64,000 nt of DNA from JBCCOW01 sp038749105 (GCA_038749105.1 JBCDIM010000004.1:1-64000); one strand, 5' to 3'. Positions 17,079-26,709 are shown, numbered from the stretch's first letter. Numbers and translations: made by a program. The notes: generated by a model not told the origin, from the sequence alone.

Positions 17079-18143
17079 ATGACGGAGCAGACGACAAGGG
17101 TCCCGGTCGCGGTGGTGGGCGTCGGCCGGATGGGTCAACACCACGCGCGGACGTACAGCGGCATGGAGGGGGCTCAGCTCGTTGGCGTGGTGGACGGGGA
17201 CGCCGACAAGGCGGCGAGCACCGCGGAGGCTTATGGAACCGCGGCGTTCGGTTCAACGGATGAACTGTTGGCGGCGCACCCAGGCGTAAAGGCGGTGTCG
17301 GTCGCGGTGCCGACGGCGTACCACCGGGCGGTGGCGGAGCCGTTGATGGAGCGGGGCGTGTCGTGCCTGATCGAGAAGCCAATCGCGGAGACGGTGGCGG
17401 ACGCGAAGGCGATGTCGGCGGTGGCGGCGAAGAGCAGCGCGGTGCTTCAGGTGGGCCACACCGAGCGGTTCAACCCGGCGGTGCGGGCGGTGTCGGGGAT
17501 GGACATCACGCCGCGGTTCATCGAGATCGACCGGGTGAGCCCGATGACGTTCCGGTCGCTGGATGTCGGGGTGGTGAAGGACATGATGATCCACGACCTG
17601 GACATCGTGCTGATGCTGGTGCGCTCGGAGATCGTGGACGTGCAGGCGACAGGCATCGCGATCCTCAGCGAGTACGAAGACATCTGTAACTGCAGGCTGA
17701 CGTTCGCCTCGGGGTGCATCGCGAACCTCACCGCGTCGCGGGTCGCGCTGAAGACCGAGCGTCGGCTGCGGCTGTTCAGCGAGTCGGCGTACGTCACGCT
17801 GGACTACCAACGCAAGAGCGGCGTGGTGCTGCGGCGGAGCGACAACGAGGACGCGTTCCAGGACCTGCGGGAGAAGATCCGGGCGAAGGCGGACCTGTCG
17901 TCGATCGCGTACAGCGATTATGTGCAGCTCGAGAAGCTGAACATGGACTTGCCGAAGGGCCAGGACGACCCGCTGACGGCGCAGCTGACGAGTTTTCTGG
18001 ATGCGGTGCGGACGGGCGAGTCGCCGGTGGTGTCGGCGGAGGACGGCTACGCGGCGGTCGATGCAGCGGAGCGGGTGATCGGGGCGATGGCGCAGCACCG
18101 GTGGCAGGGGCGCTCGGCGGAGGGGATTCTGGGGGCGGAGTGA
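17079..18143 (+). CDS. Gfo/Idh/MocA family NAD(P)-dependent oxidoreductase
   Basis: The 354-residue protein has an N-terminal Rossmann fold (VVGVGRMGQHHARTYSGM, about residues 12-29), the family EKP motif in LIEKPIAETV near residue 99, and the C-terminal alpha/beta domain with IHDLDIVLML. Family members oxidise or dehydrate sugars and sugar derivatives, including UDP-sugars. The specific substrate is not evident. It is divergent from pdxA and leads a co-directional run with the CNNM-like pair, but a 109-base gap with a palindromic repeat (18182-18208) separates it from them. Confidence 0.85.
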   Translation: MTEQTTRVPVAVVGVGRMGQHHARTYSGMEGAQLVGVVDGDADKAASTAEAYGTAAFGSTDELLAAHPGVKAVSVAVPTAYHRAVAEPLMERGVSCLIEKPIAETVADAKAMSAVAAKSSAVLQVGHTERFNPAVRAVSGMDITPRFIEIDRVSPMTFRSLDVGVVKDMMIHDLDIVLMLVRSEIVDVQATGIAILSEYEDICNCRLTFASGCIANLTASRVALKTERRLRLFSESAYVTLDYQRKSGVVLRRSDNEDAFQDLREKIRAKADLSSIAYSDYVQLEKLNMDLPKGQDDPLTAQLTSFLDAVRTGESPVVSAEDGYAAVDAAERVIGAMAQHRWQGRSAEGILGAE

Positions 18144-18181
18144 CGCGGCCGGGGTAACGCTAAGGCATCGGGGTCGCCGAG

Positions 18182-18208
18182 TGCCCCCCGGCAGAGCCGG
18201 GGGCTAAA
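18182..18208 (+). repeat. short palindromic repeat, family B copy 1
   Basis: The sequence reads TGCCCCCCGGCAGAGCCGGG then GGCTAAA and folds as a hairpin through CCCCGGC and GCCGGGG. A near-identical copy in the opposite orientation lies at 57486-57512. Confidence 0.85.
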
Positions 18209-18252
18209 GGTGCTGTGCGGCGTGCGGGTGGGGCTGTCATACTTTGCACGCT

Positions 18253-19614
18253 ATGGAGCCTGGGCTGATCGTGATGCTGTTGGTGCTGCCGGCCTTGCTG
18301 GCGGCGAGCGGGTTTTTCAGTGGGACTGAGACCGCGCTGTTCAGCATCGGTCGGCATCAGCAGCGGCAGCTCGAGCGGTCGAAGAAGGTGGCGGACACGG
18401 CCGCGGTCCGGCTGCTGGCGGAGACCCGGCCGCTGCTGATCACGCTGATGCTGGGGAACATGGTGATCAACGTGTCGTACTTCGCGGTGAGCACGGCGGC
18501 GTTGTTCCGGGTGCAGGGGATGCTGGCGGAGGCGGGGGCTTCTGCGTGGTGGGTCGGAGCGTTGACGCCGGTGCCGTTGGTGGCGGTGATCTTGTTGGGG
18601 GAGGTGCTGCCGAAGATCGTGGCGGCACGGCTGACGCTGCGGTGGGCGCGGACGATGTCGGTGCCGATGCTGCTGGTGCACCGGGGGATCGCGCCGGTGC
18701 GTTGGGTGGCGGACAAGGGGGTGATCACGCCGTTGGCGCGGTTGTTGACCCCGCCGGAGGAGGCGCGGGCGTTTGATGCGTCGGAGTTGGCGAGCCTGCT
18801 GGGGCTGTCGCGGAGCAAGGGGGTGATCGACGCGGCGGAGCAGCGGGTGCTGCGTCAGGTCTTGGAGCTGGGCCGGGTGCGGGTGCGGGAGGTGATGGTG
18901 CCGCGGGTAGACGTGCGGGCTTTCGATATCAACGACCCGGTCGAGGACCTGCTGGCGTTGATGCGGGAGACACGGTTGCGTCAGGTGCCGGTGTACGACG
19001 GGGAGCTGGATAAGGTGCTGGGGGTGGCGTACACGAAGCAGGTGCTGCTGCGTCCGCCGACGGATGCGGAGGGGCTGATGAAGATGGTGCGGGGGGTGAA
19101 GTATGTGCCGGAGCAGCAGCGGGCGGATCAGCTGCTGACGGACCTGCGGAAGACGGGGACGACGTACGCGGTGGTCGTGGACGAGTACGGGGGGACGGCG
19201 GGGCTGATCACGCTGGAGGACGTGGTGGAGTTCCTGGTGGGCGACATCCCCGGCGAGTTCGAGGCGGAAGGCGAAGACGGCCCGGAGGCGTTGGGGGACG
19301 GCCGATTCCGGGTGGCCGGGGAGCTGTCGCTGCGTGAGCTGCCTGGGGGGCTAGGGCTGAGCCAGGAGGTGGTGGAGGCGGCGCAGGAGCGGGCGGATAC
19401 GGTGGGGGGCTGGGTGATGGCGGAGCTGGGCCGGCCGGCGGAGGCGGGGGAAGTCGTCGGGCTGGGTCCGGTGGAGGCGTTGGTGGAAGCGGTGGACGGG
19501 CGGCGGGTCGAGACGGTGGTGTTGACGCGGCACCCCCAAGAGGCGGACGACGGGACGGCAGTCGCGCGGAATCCTTCGGCTTCTGCGGGCTTGGGTGAAG
19601 GGGGTGAAGCGTGA
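18253..19614 (+). CDS. CNNM/CorC-like membrane transporter with CBS and CorC_HlyC domains
   Basis: The 453-residue protein matches the hemolysin-related CNNM family: a DUF21 membrane domain (about residues 1-180, beginning with LLAASGFFSGTETALFS and containing VILLGEVLPKIVAARL), a CBS pair (about 210-330, with MVPRVDVRAFD and VVDEYGGTAGLITLEDVVE), and a C-terminal CorC_HlyC transporter-associated domain (about 345-430). Family members are implicated in Mg2+ transport or homeostasis; earlier hemolysin labels are historical. The ATG at 18253 is chosen over an upstream TTG. It overlaps the next gene by four bases (GTGA), indicating translational coupling. Confidence 0.9.
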   Translation: MEPGLIVMLLVLPALLAASGFFSGTETALFSIGRHQQRQLERSKKVADTAAVRLLAETRPLLITLMLGNMVINVSYFAVSTAALFRVQGMLAEAGASAWWVGALTPVPLVAVILLGEVLPKIVAARLTLRWARTMSVPMLLVHRGIAPVRWVADKGVITPLARLLTPPEEARAFDASELASLLGLSRSKGVIDAAEQRVLRQVLELGRVRVREVMVPRVDVRAFDINDPVEDLLALMRETRLRQVPVYDGELDKVLGVAYTKQVLLRPPTDAEGLMKMVRGVKYVPEQQRADQLLTDLRKTGTTYAVVVDEYGGTAGLITLEDVVEFLVGDIPGEFEAEGEDGPEALGDGRFRVAGELSLRELPGGLGLSQEVVEAAQERADTVGGWVMAELGRPAEAGEVVGLGPVEALVEAVDGRRVETVVLTRHPQEADDGTAVARNPSASAGLGEGGEA

Positions 19615-20606
19615 GCGGTGGCGAGCTGGTGTTCTGGCTGGTGCTGATGTTGATCGGGTTCTTCGGGTCGGCGTTGTACTCGGGGATGGAGACCGGGGCG
19701 TACCGGATCAACCGGGTCCGGCTGCACATCCGGCTGCAGCGCGGGGACAAGCGGGTCGGGTCTCTCGACCGGCTGCTCAAGAACCCGACCCTGCTCCTGG
19801 CGACGCTGCTGATCGGGAACAACCTGGCGAACTACATGGGCACGGCGTCGCTGAGCGTGATGCTCGACGCGCAGGCGCTCCCGGAGTGGCAGGTCATCCT
19901 GCTGAACACGGCGATCGTGACGCCGATGCTGTTCGTGTTCGGGGAGGTGCTGCCGAAGGACTTATTCTCGCGGTTCAGCGATGCGTTGATGCCGAGGCTG
20001 GCGTGGGTGCTGCGGACCAGCGAGGTGGTGTTTACGGCGGTGGGGCTGGTCCCGGTAGTCAGGGGGTTCGGGGCGGCGGTGCTTCGGCTGACGGGGAAGA
20101 AGGAAGCGGTACGGGTGACGCACCCGCGGCGGACGTTCCATACGCTGGTGCGGGAGGGTGTGGGGTACGGGCTGATCAGCGACGAGCAGTCGGCCTTGGC
20201 AGACCGTGTGTTGAAGCTGGCGGGCAAGACGGTGGCGGACGAGATGACGCCGTGGGACGAGGCGGTCACGGTGGGGGTGGCGGACCCGGTGGAATCGGTC
20301 TGGGAGCTGATCGATCGGTCGGGGCGATCGCGGCTGCCGGTGGTCGACGACACGGCTGCCGTGGTGGGCGTGCTCAACACGATGGACGTGTTGTTGGCGG
20401 GGCGAGAAGCGGGGGGTGAGGTGGGGCGGGTGATGGGCCCGGTAGTGCGGCTGGAGGGGGCGATGCCGCTGCGTTCGGGTCTGGCGCGGATGCAGGCGGA
20501 GCATGTGGGGTTGGCGGTGGTGGTCGGTGACGGGGGCGAGCCGATCGGGCTGGTGACGGTGAAGGACCTGGTGGAGCCGGTGACCGGGGAGCTGACGAGC
20601 TGGTGA
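19611..20606 (+). CDS. second CNNM-like membrane protein, without a CorC_HlyC domain
   Basis: This 331-residue protein has a DUF21 membrane domain (with LYSGMETGAYRINRVRL, LLIGNNLANYMGT and FVFGEVLPKDLFSRF) followed by a CBS pair (about residues 200-325, VLNTMDVLLAG and PIGLVTVKDLVEPV). It ends there, so it lacks the C-terminal CorC_HlyC domain present in the upstream paralogue. The GTG start overlaps the upstream stop by four bases, and its own stop overlaps the next start by four, placing it in the middle of a coupled trio. A paired Mg2+ or ion transporter is plausible (inference). Confidence 0.85.
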   Translation: MSGGELVFWLVLMLIGFFGSALYSGMETGAYRINRVRLHIRLQRGDKRVGSLDRLLKNPTLLLATLLIGNNLANYMGTASLSVMLDAQALPEWQVILLNTAIVTPMLFVFGEVLPKDLFSRFSDALMPRLAWVLRTSEVVFTAVGLVPVVRGFGAAVLRLTGKKEAVRVTHPRRTFHTLVREGVGYGLISDEQSALADRVLKLAGKTVADEMTPWDEAVTVGVADPVESVWELIDRSGRSRLPVVDDTAAVVGVLNTMDVLLAGREAGGEVGRVMGPVVRLEGAMPLRSGLARMQAEHVGLAVVVGDGGEPIGLVTVKDLVEPVTGELTSW

Positions 20607-21244
20607 GGTGGTTCACGGCAGACATCGCCGAAGCGGTGGAGGCGGGGCTGCGGGCGCGGGCGGCGGCGGACGACGCGGAGCAGTCGGTCTATGGGTTCGA
20701 CGCGTTGGACGAGCTGGGGCTCCACCCGCTGATCCACGACGGGCTGCGCGCCGCGGGCTGGGGGGTGTTTCCGGAGGTGCGTTACCCAGGGGACTGGACG
20801 AAGCGGAAGCGGAGCGAGGGGCTGCGGTGTGATGTGGTGCTGACCGCGGACGGGACGCCGGTGCGGGACCCGGCGGTGAAACAGACGCTGTTCGACTCAC
20901 CGGCGGCAACGGACGCGGGGGCGGCGTACTGGCTGGAGGTGAAGACGGTGGCCCAGTTCGAGACCGGTGGCCCGTTCCGGCGGTACTCGGCGGAGCTGCT
21001 GTCGCCGGTGGCGAAGGACGTGAAGAAGGTGTGGTCGGACGGCGTGATCGCCCACGGGGGGCTGCTGCTGGTGCTGTTCACGGCGGGGGAGGCGGTGGCG
21101 GAGCACGACCTGGGGGCGTGGCACGAGCGGTGCTTGCGGAAGGGGTACCCGGTAGGCCCGCCGGCGGTGCGGGGGTTCCCGATCACCGACCAGATCGGCA
21201 ACGCCTGGTGTGCGGTGGCGGTGTTCGGCGTGCGTGGGGTCTGA
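20603..21244 (+). CDS. PD-(D/E)XK nuclease-like protein of unknown function
   Basis: The 213-residue protein has a restriction-endonuclease-like core: GLRCDVVLT with D77 and WLEVKTVAQF with E112 and K114, about 35 residues apart, which fits a PD-(D/E)XK active site. DNA hydrolysis is possible but the fold assignment is from motif spacing only. The GTG start overlaps the stop of the second CNNM-like gene by four bases (GTGA), so it is translationally coupled to a pair of putative ion transporters. Why a nuclease-like protein should belong there is unexplained. Confidence 0.55.
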   Translation: MRWFTADIAEAVEAGLRARAAADDAEQSVYGFDALDELGLHPLIHDGLRAAGWGVFPEVRYPGDWTKRKRSEGLRCDVVLTADGTPVRDPAVKQTLFDSPAATDAGAAYWLEVKTVAQFETGGPFRRYSAELLSPVAKDVKKVWSDGVIAHGGLLLVLFTAGEAVAEHDLGAWHERCLRKGYPVGPPAVRGFPITDQIGNAWCAVAVFGVRGV

Positions 21245-23026
21245 TCAGGGCTGGACACCCGCAGCGCGGTTGTTCGCGGCAAGCTGCTGGTTTTCGATCC
21301 GGCTCTTGAGCTCGGTGCGGCGGTCGGACCGGCGGTCGGCGTTGATGTTCCGGACCTGCATCAAGCCCGTCTCATCAACCAGGAGCAGGCTGTTGATCTC
21401 GGTGCCCTGGTCGTCGCGTTCGGAGAGGATGTCGACGACGACGGCCCCGGTGTCCATGTTGATCTGGCCCTGGACGTCGGCGGCACCGATGAGGTCGCCG
21501 GGCGCGGGCTGGAAGGTCTCGGTGTGCCAGCGGCCGTCGTGTCGGCGGTAGACCTCGACGGTGGCGGGCTGGCCGGCGCGGCCGCCGGTGACGAAGAACT
21601 CGAGCATGGGCTCGACCGCGACGGGCGGCCCCCAGGGGGCGTTTGCGAGCTGCTCCTCGCCGGGGCCGACGGCGGGCTGGTTTTGGGCCATGTCGATCTG
21701 CTCGGGGGGAAGGCGGGCGAAACCGAAGAGCGGGTTAATGGCATTGACCGCCAGCTTGTAGCGGTAAGTCTGACCGGGGCGGGCGGTGAGGTCGTGGGCC
21801 CAGACGATGATCGAGCCGGCGGGGGCGACGATCTCGAGGGGCACGTCCGGGAGACGCCTAGCATTGTTGGGCATGGCGGCCGCATCGAAGCCGCGTTGAC
21901 GCTCAAGGGCGAGGCGTTCACGGCGTTGACGGTCCAACTCGGCACGGCTGCCGGAACGCGGGGGGCCCTCATCCCGGAGCTGGCGGCGGCGTTCTTCACG
22001 CTCCAAGCGCTGGAGCTCGCCGCGGCGGAGGCGGTCGTCTCGTTGGCCGGGAGGCGGCTCGAAGCCCAGGGGCATGTCGGGTTCGGGGGCTGCGGGTTGC
22101 GGAGCCGCGCCGGGCGGGAACCAGATGTCGCCGTGCGCGAGGGGGGGCAGATCAGGCGTGACCGTGATGGCCCGGAGTTCGGGCAGTTGCAGGAACTCGA
22201 GGAACTGATCGGGGTCGCTGCCGGTCGGGCGATCATTGACCGCAAGCATCGCCTGGTAGGCGTTGGGCAGCGGGGGACAGCGTGTCACGCCCCCTTCGGT
22301 GAATACGCCTTGGGCGTTGGGGGCACCCCAGGTTCCGGTCGCGGGGTCGAGGGTTTGCCGGAGCAGGTAGACGCCGACGGGGAAGGTCTTGTCTCCGTAG
22401 ATCTCGGGGGTGAGCGGGGCTTCCTCGTAGCCGGGGACGCGGTGGGTCTTGTCGAGCTCGGCGATCCAGCCTTCCTGGTCCCAGAAGCCGCGGACGCTGA
22501 CCATGGCGAAGTCGGGCGGCCGCTGCTCGCCGATCTGCCGCCGCAGCGCGAGAAGCACGTCGTTGCGGTTCACGCTGCCTTCATCGAGCACGAAGGCGTA
22601 CTGGTCGGCGACCATGGCCTCGGGCAAGGGCACCGGGGGGACATAGAGCAGGGGCAGGTCGATGGTGATGGCTTCGGCGTCGATCAGGGCGTAAGACGTG
22701 TCGTGGATGGGCACGGGCAGCGGCTCATCGGATGCGACGGGTGAGGTGCGGCGGTCAGCAAAGTCCTGGCTGTAGTCGGGGATGTTGGGCGGCGGCCCGA
22801 TCGGGTCCGCGGTCTTGATCCGGGCGCTGAGCTGCGACGATTGCGTGTCGAGCAGGGCGACGACGTCGGCGGGCGAGCGGTCCTGACCACTGACCTCCAC
22901 GGCGAAGGGGTTGCCGAGCGTGTCGGTAAAGAACATCGCGGCGACCACCACGAGGAACAGGGTGGCACCGGCTAGCAACAGCTTTTCGAAGTGCTTCTTG
23001 AGCAGGCTGGAGTCGTCATTCTTCAT
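21245..23026 (-). CDS. type IV pilus/T2SS platform-associated inner membrane protein
   Basis: The 593-residue protein has one N-terminal membrane segment (LLLAGATLFLVVVAAMFF, about residues 16-33) and a large, probably periplasmic, remainder with a charged central region (about 325-380, rich in R, E and L) that may form a coiled coil. I do not recognise its domain. Its role is inferred from being the last gene of the operon that starts with the PilM-PilN fusion and passes through the PilO-like gene, 51 bases upstream. Confidence 0.6.
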   Translation of the reverse strand: MKNDDSSLLKKHFEKLLLAGATLFLVVVAAMFFTDTLGNPFAVEVSGQDRSPADVVALLDTQSSQLSARIKTADPIGPPPNIPDYSQDFADRRTSPVASDEPLPVPIHDTSYALIDAEAITIDLPLLYVPPVPLPEAMVADQYAFVLDEGSVNRNDVLLALRRQIGEQRPPDFAMVSVRGFWDQEGWIAELDKTHRVPGYEEAPLTPEIYGDKTFPVGVYLLRQTLDPATGTWGAPNAQGVFTEGGVTRCPPLPNAYQAMLAVNDRPTGSDPDQFLEFLQLPELRAITVTPDLPPLAHGDIWFPPGAAPQPAAPEPDMPLGFEPPPGQRDDRLRRGELQRLEREERRRQLRDEGPPRSGSRAELDRQRRERLALERQRGFDAAAMPNNARRLPDVPLEIVAPAGSIIVWAHDLTARPGQTYRYKLAVNAINPLFGFARLPPEQIDMAQNQPAVGPGEEQLANAPWGPPVAVEPMLEFFVTGGRAGQPATVEVYRRHDGRWHTETFQPAPGDLIGAADVQGQINMDTGAVVVDILSERDDQGTEINSLLLVDETGLMQVRNINADRRSDRRTELKSRIENQQLAANNRAAGVQP

Positions 23027-23077
23027 TGCAGCGGTCCTGGCAGGAACGGGCGTTCGCGGGCGTTGGGGGGGGCGGGT

Positions 23078-24565
23078 TCAGCGTGTCCGGGTGCGCGACG
23101 CGGAGGCATTTCGGCCGCCGCGGGGGTCTTCGATGGGCACGCCGAGATACGTCTTGACGGCCTCGGGCATCAGAGGCGATGTCCACTGCCGCATCCAGAG
23201 CGTCTCCAGAAGGATCTCGGCCCGGACCACGTCGTGTGGCCCGTAGTGATAACCGGCGGCGAGCAGGGCCCGCTCGTTGACGTTCTCGAGATTGACCTTG
23301 AGCACGGTGATCAGGTTGGTCTCGGCGAGGTTGCGGAGCAGCTCGTTGAGCCTGAGCCAGTCCACGTCAACAACCAGACGTACATGGCGCACATCGAACA
23401 CGGCGTTCGAGGCACGGCCCGTGGGGCTGATATAGAAGTTCTCGGGGACCGGGTCTTTACCCTTGCCGACTACGGGCACCTCGGGTGCTCCGCCGTAAAC
23501 ACCGACCGGCTCATCGGTCGTGTTGTTCGGTCCGGCGGGGCTGAACGTGGTGAAGCTGGTCGTCGAGCCGCCCGCGAGCCCGCCCGGCGTGTGAAGTCCG
23601 ACGTAACCGGGCAGCACGACGAGCTCGAGGAGGCGCTTCACCGGGACTTCCTGCACCGCGAACGCGCGGGGGGCGCCCTCTGGTTGGCCCTGGCTATCCT
23701 CAGGCTGGAACGTCTCGCCGATGCGGTTGGTCCGCATGATCGCGTCGACCACATCGCTGACGGCCCAGAGCTCGAGCTGTGCCTCCCAGAGCATGTCGGC
23801 GGTCGGCACTTGGCCTTCGCCGGGCCGGGCCCAGTCAAAAATCTCGAGGGGGAAGTCGCTCGACGTTGGGTCGGTGTCGGCGTAGATGCTGATGCCGTTG
23901 TTTTGGCCTGGCAGCCCGGTGGTGTGGAGGTAGAGGGCTCGCTTGAGGCTCTTGCGCTGCTCGATCTTGAATTTCTCGGCGTCGTTGCCGATGAAGTCGT
24001 CGCGGTGCCGGGTCAGCACGGCGTTCATCCTGGCGGTGCTCAGCGGCTGCCCCGCACGGAGGTAGGGCCAGCCCGCACGCCACGGCTGTCGGCCGAGCAT
24101 GCCAAGCATCGCCTGGCGGTAATCGTCCCGGGCATTGATGCGGGCCGGCTGGTTCAGCGGCTCGGGCAGGATGTCGGGGTGCAGAAGGCGGACCTCATCG
24201 CGGCGGTTGTTGGTGGTGTCGTTCTTTTCGCCACGGTTGAATTCGACCGCGAGTTCGACGGTCTGTTCGAGCTCGCCATTGAGCGTCGCGAAGAGGGTTT
24301 GCAGCTTCTCGATGGTGATGGTGTTGACGACGTCCCGTTCCTGCCGCGGCGGCGCGTTGGGGTCCTCCGCGGGGATGTCGATAGTGGTCCGCCCGAGCTG
24401 GGTGATCTTGGAGAGTTTCTGGTCGGCGACCTCGGAGATCGCCACGCCGCGTGCGGAGATGAAGAAGAAGTAGTAGTAGACGATGACGCCCACCGAGGCG
24501 ATGGCGACCAGGGCCGCGGCGGCGGTCAGAGGGTTGGCCTTCATGGCTGTGAGAAAGGTCTTCAT
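23078..24565 (-). CDS. PilO-like inner membrane protein of the pilus/T2SS platform
   Basis: The 495-residue protein has one N-terminal membrane helix (about residues 15-36, VAIASVGVIVYYYFFF) and a long periplasmic part. A C-terminal alpha/beta region (VRLVVDVDWLRLNELLRNLA, about 400-420) is consistent with the ferredoxin-like fold of PilO or GspM, but this is position-based inference and the protein is more than twice the usual PilO length. Its start overlaps the stop of the PilM-PilN fusion by four bases, so the two are translationally coupled. Confidence 0.6.
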   Translation of the reverse strand: MKTFLTAMKANPLTAAAALVAIASVGVIVYYYFFFISARGVAISEVADQKLSKITQLGRTTIDIPAEDPNAPPRQERDVVNTITIEKLQTLFATLNGELEQTVELAVEFNRGEKNDTTNNRRDEVRLLHPDILPEPLNQPARINARDDYRQAMLGMLGRQPWRAGWPYLRAGQPLSTARMNAVLTRHRDDFIGNDAEKFKIEQRKSLKRALYLHTTGLPGQNNGISIYADTDPTSSDFPLEIFDWARPGEGQVPTADMLWEAQLELWAVSDVVDAIMRTNRIGETFQPEDSQGQPEGAPRAFAVQEVPVKRLLELVVLPGYVGLHTPGGLAGGSTTSFTTFSPAGPNNTTDEPVGVYGGAPEVPVVGKGKDPVPENFYISPTGRASNAVFDVRHVRLVVDVDWLRLNELLRNLAETNLITVLKVNLENVNERALLAAGYHYGPHDVVRAEILLETLWMRQWTSPLMPEAVKTYLGVPIEDPRGGRNASASRTRTR

Positions 24566-26709
24566 GATTGGGCCTCCGATCCGGGAGTGGGGATGCGGCG
24601 AGATGCGGCGGGGTCGCCGGCCTCGGGGGCGGGAGACGGCGTCGGCTCGCTCGCGGCATCAGGAGTCGGCGGGTCATCACCGGTGCCGGTCGCTTTTGCG
24701 AGAAGGCGGATGTCCTGCGGGGCTCGGAGTTCGACGCGGAACTGCACCTCGAACTCCCAGTCGCCTGTTGGATCCTCCAGACTGATCGCCGAAGGCTGGA
24801 TCAGGTCTTGCGGGGTAAAGGTCGGGAGGCTGGCGCTGCTTGGCTGGCCGAGTGCGGGCCGACCACCGACGCCGGGCATCGCTCCGGGCATCGTGGGTTG
24901 CGGCATCGACGTACCAGGCATCGCGGGCGTTGCCGAGCCACCGGTACCCGCGCCGGTAGGCGAGTCCTTAAGTGTCATCTTCAGGATCGCCTGATCGGGC
25001 CGCCGGAAGACGTAAGGCCGACCCTCCTGGTTTTCGGGGCGATCAAACCAGGCGAGGAACTGGTTATCGATCAGCTGAGGGGCCTGGCGAAAGGGCGTGG
25101 TCCCGGTCACCGTCACGAGGAACGAAGGCGGCTGGACGTTCTCGGCAAAGAACACCTTGCTGTTGTTTCGGCTCGACGCGAGCTCGGTCCAGTCCGTAGG
25201 GACCCGTGTTTCGTTGTCTGTAGCGACCGGGGCGTAATCGACGGTGATCGAATCAATGTAGAGGCGGGTACGGGAACCCCGGGGGGGGAGCTCGCCGGCG
25301 TCCGGCGCGGGCTTGAGCGTGGCGGGGGGCGGCTCGACCGCAGCGAGTGCGGCACCGATGTCATCGATCAGGCGAGGCCAGAGGTCGCGATAATCCAGCG
25401 TCCGTCGGATGTTGTCGATCTCCGGGCGTCGATCGGCCTCGGCGATGCGGCCCAGTTCACGCTTCTTGCCCTCGGCGATCTGGATCACACCGTTGACCCG
25501 GCCTTCGGTCTGTGCGAACTGCTCGTCGTAGTTGCTGTAGGTCGTGTGCGTCGAGAAGACGGTCAGCCCGGCGGCCCCGGCCATGCACGCGGCCGCGGCC
25601 AGGATCCAGGGCTGCTTGCGACGCCACTGCTTGGCGGCGAGCTGGGCGGCGGGCAGCAGGTTCGCGCTGACCGACTCCATGCCCAGGCCCTGCAGGGCGA
25701 GCCCGTACGCCGGGGCCATGTTCACGACATGGCTGGCGAACTCGGCGGCGCGCTTCCCATCGACGCTGATGCGTTCGAATTGATCCGGCCGAGACACGTC
25801 GATCTGCAGGTTGGACTTGAGGAACTTGGCAAGCCCAGGGAGCTTGAAGGTGGAGCCGAGCCCGATGATCTTGGTCACGTTGGAGTCGCGGTTGAGCGAC
25901 TGGTAGTAGCCCAGCGACCGCTGCACCTCCTGGACCAGGTCGGCGTAGACACCCTTCATCGCCTGGAAGATCTGCTTGGCGTATTTGCTGGTCGAGGCTT
26001 CGCGCTTGAGCTTTTCTGCTTTGGGGAAGCTGATCTTGAACTGCTTGACCAACGCCTCGGTGAAGTTGTTGCCACCCAGCGGCAGCGTCCGCAGCCAGAT
26101 GCCCCCCTGCTCGGCGATGATCACGTCCGTCGACACGGTGCCGATATCCATCAGCATCACGCCCTCGTCGTCACCCCCCTGCTCGGCCAGCTCGTAGGCG
26201 TACGAGTTGTAGACCGAGACCGGTGAGAGGGTCAGTGCGTCAACCCGAAGCTCTTGAGCCCGGAAGTTCGACAGATAGTTGAGCACCCGCTCCTTGGTCA
26301 TCGCGAAGATCCCCACCTCCACGTCGGGCGAGTCTTCTTGCTGGAAGACCTGGTAGTCCCACTCGACCTCTTCGATCGGGAACGGGATCTGCTGCACCGC
26401 CTCGAACCGCACGATGTCGGGGATCTTCTTCGGCTCCACCGGCGGCAGCTTGGCAAACCGCGCGAACGCCAGGTTCCCCGGCACCGACGCGACAACCGCG
26501 GCCTTGCCCACCTCGTGGGTCTGCATGAACTGGTCCAGCGCGAGCCGGACCTGTTCTTCCACATTGAGGTCGGGCGTCGTCAGCACCTGCTTGAACCGCT
26601 GGATGGCGAAGTCTTCAACGAGGACTTCGCCGCCCTGCCGAACGAGCTTGATCGCCTTGAGCGCGAAGGAACCGACTTCGATGCCCCAGGCTTCGTTGCT
26701 CTTCACCAT
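24562..26709 (-). CDS. PilM-PilN fusion protein of the type IV pilus/T2SS platform
   Basis: The 715-residue product combines two normally separate proteins. Residues about 1-345 form a PilM-type actin-like domain: IEVGSFALKAIKLV at the start, VMLMDIGTVSTDVIIAE as the phosphate-binding segment, and IIGLGSTFKLPGLAKFL. After a short linker comes a single membrane helix (about 364-385, WILAAAACMAGAAGLTVF), then a periplasmic region to the end, as in PilN. PilM recruits PilN at the cytoplasmic face of the pilus machine, so a covalent fusion would hold them together. The ATG at 26709 is chosen because the PilM signature starts within ten residues of it. The C-terminus is proline/alanine-rich. Confidence 0.8.
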   Translation of the reverse strand: MVKSNEAWGIEVGSFALKAIKLVRQGGEVLVEDFAIQRFKQVLTTPDLNVEEQVRLALDQFMQTHEVGKAAVVASVPGNLAFARFAKLPPVEPKKIPDIVRFEAVQQIPFPIEEVEWDYQVFQQEDSPDVEVGIFAMTKERVLNYLSNFRAQELRVDALTLSPVSVYNSYAYELAEQGGDDEGVMLMDIGTVSTDVIIAEQGGIWLRTLPLGGNNFTEALVKQFKISFPKAEKLKREASTSKYAKQIFQAMKGVYADLVQEVQRSLGYYQSLNRDSNVTKIIGLGSTFKLPGLAKFLKSNLQIDVSRPDQFERISVDGKRAAEFASHVVNMAPAYGLALQGLGMESVSANLLPAAQLAAKQWRRKQPWILAAAACMAGAAGLTVFSTHTTYSNYDEQFAQTEGRVNGVIQIAEGKKRELGRIAEADRRPEIDNIRRTLDYRDLWPRLIDDIGAALAAVEPPPATLKPAPDAGELPPRGSRTRLYIDSITVDYAPVATDNETRVPTDWTELASSRNNSKVFFAENVQPPSFLVTVTGTTPFRQAPQLIDNQFLAWFDRPENQEGRPYVFRRPDQAILKMTLKDSPTGAGTGGSATPAMPGTSMPQPTMPGAMPGVGGRPALGQPSSASLPTFTPQDLIQPSAISLEDPTGDWEFEVQFRVELRAPQDIRLLAKATGTGDDPPTPDAASEPTPSPAPEAGDPAASRRIPTPGSEAQS

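Noticed and set aside
22991..24994. A 667-codon open frame on the plus strand antisense to the PilO-like gene
   Set aside because: High-GC genes keep their opposite strands open; the sense strand has a coherent protein in an operon with four-base overlaps, while this frame shows low-complexity composition.
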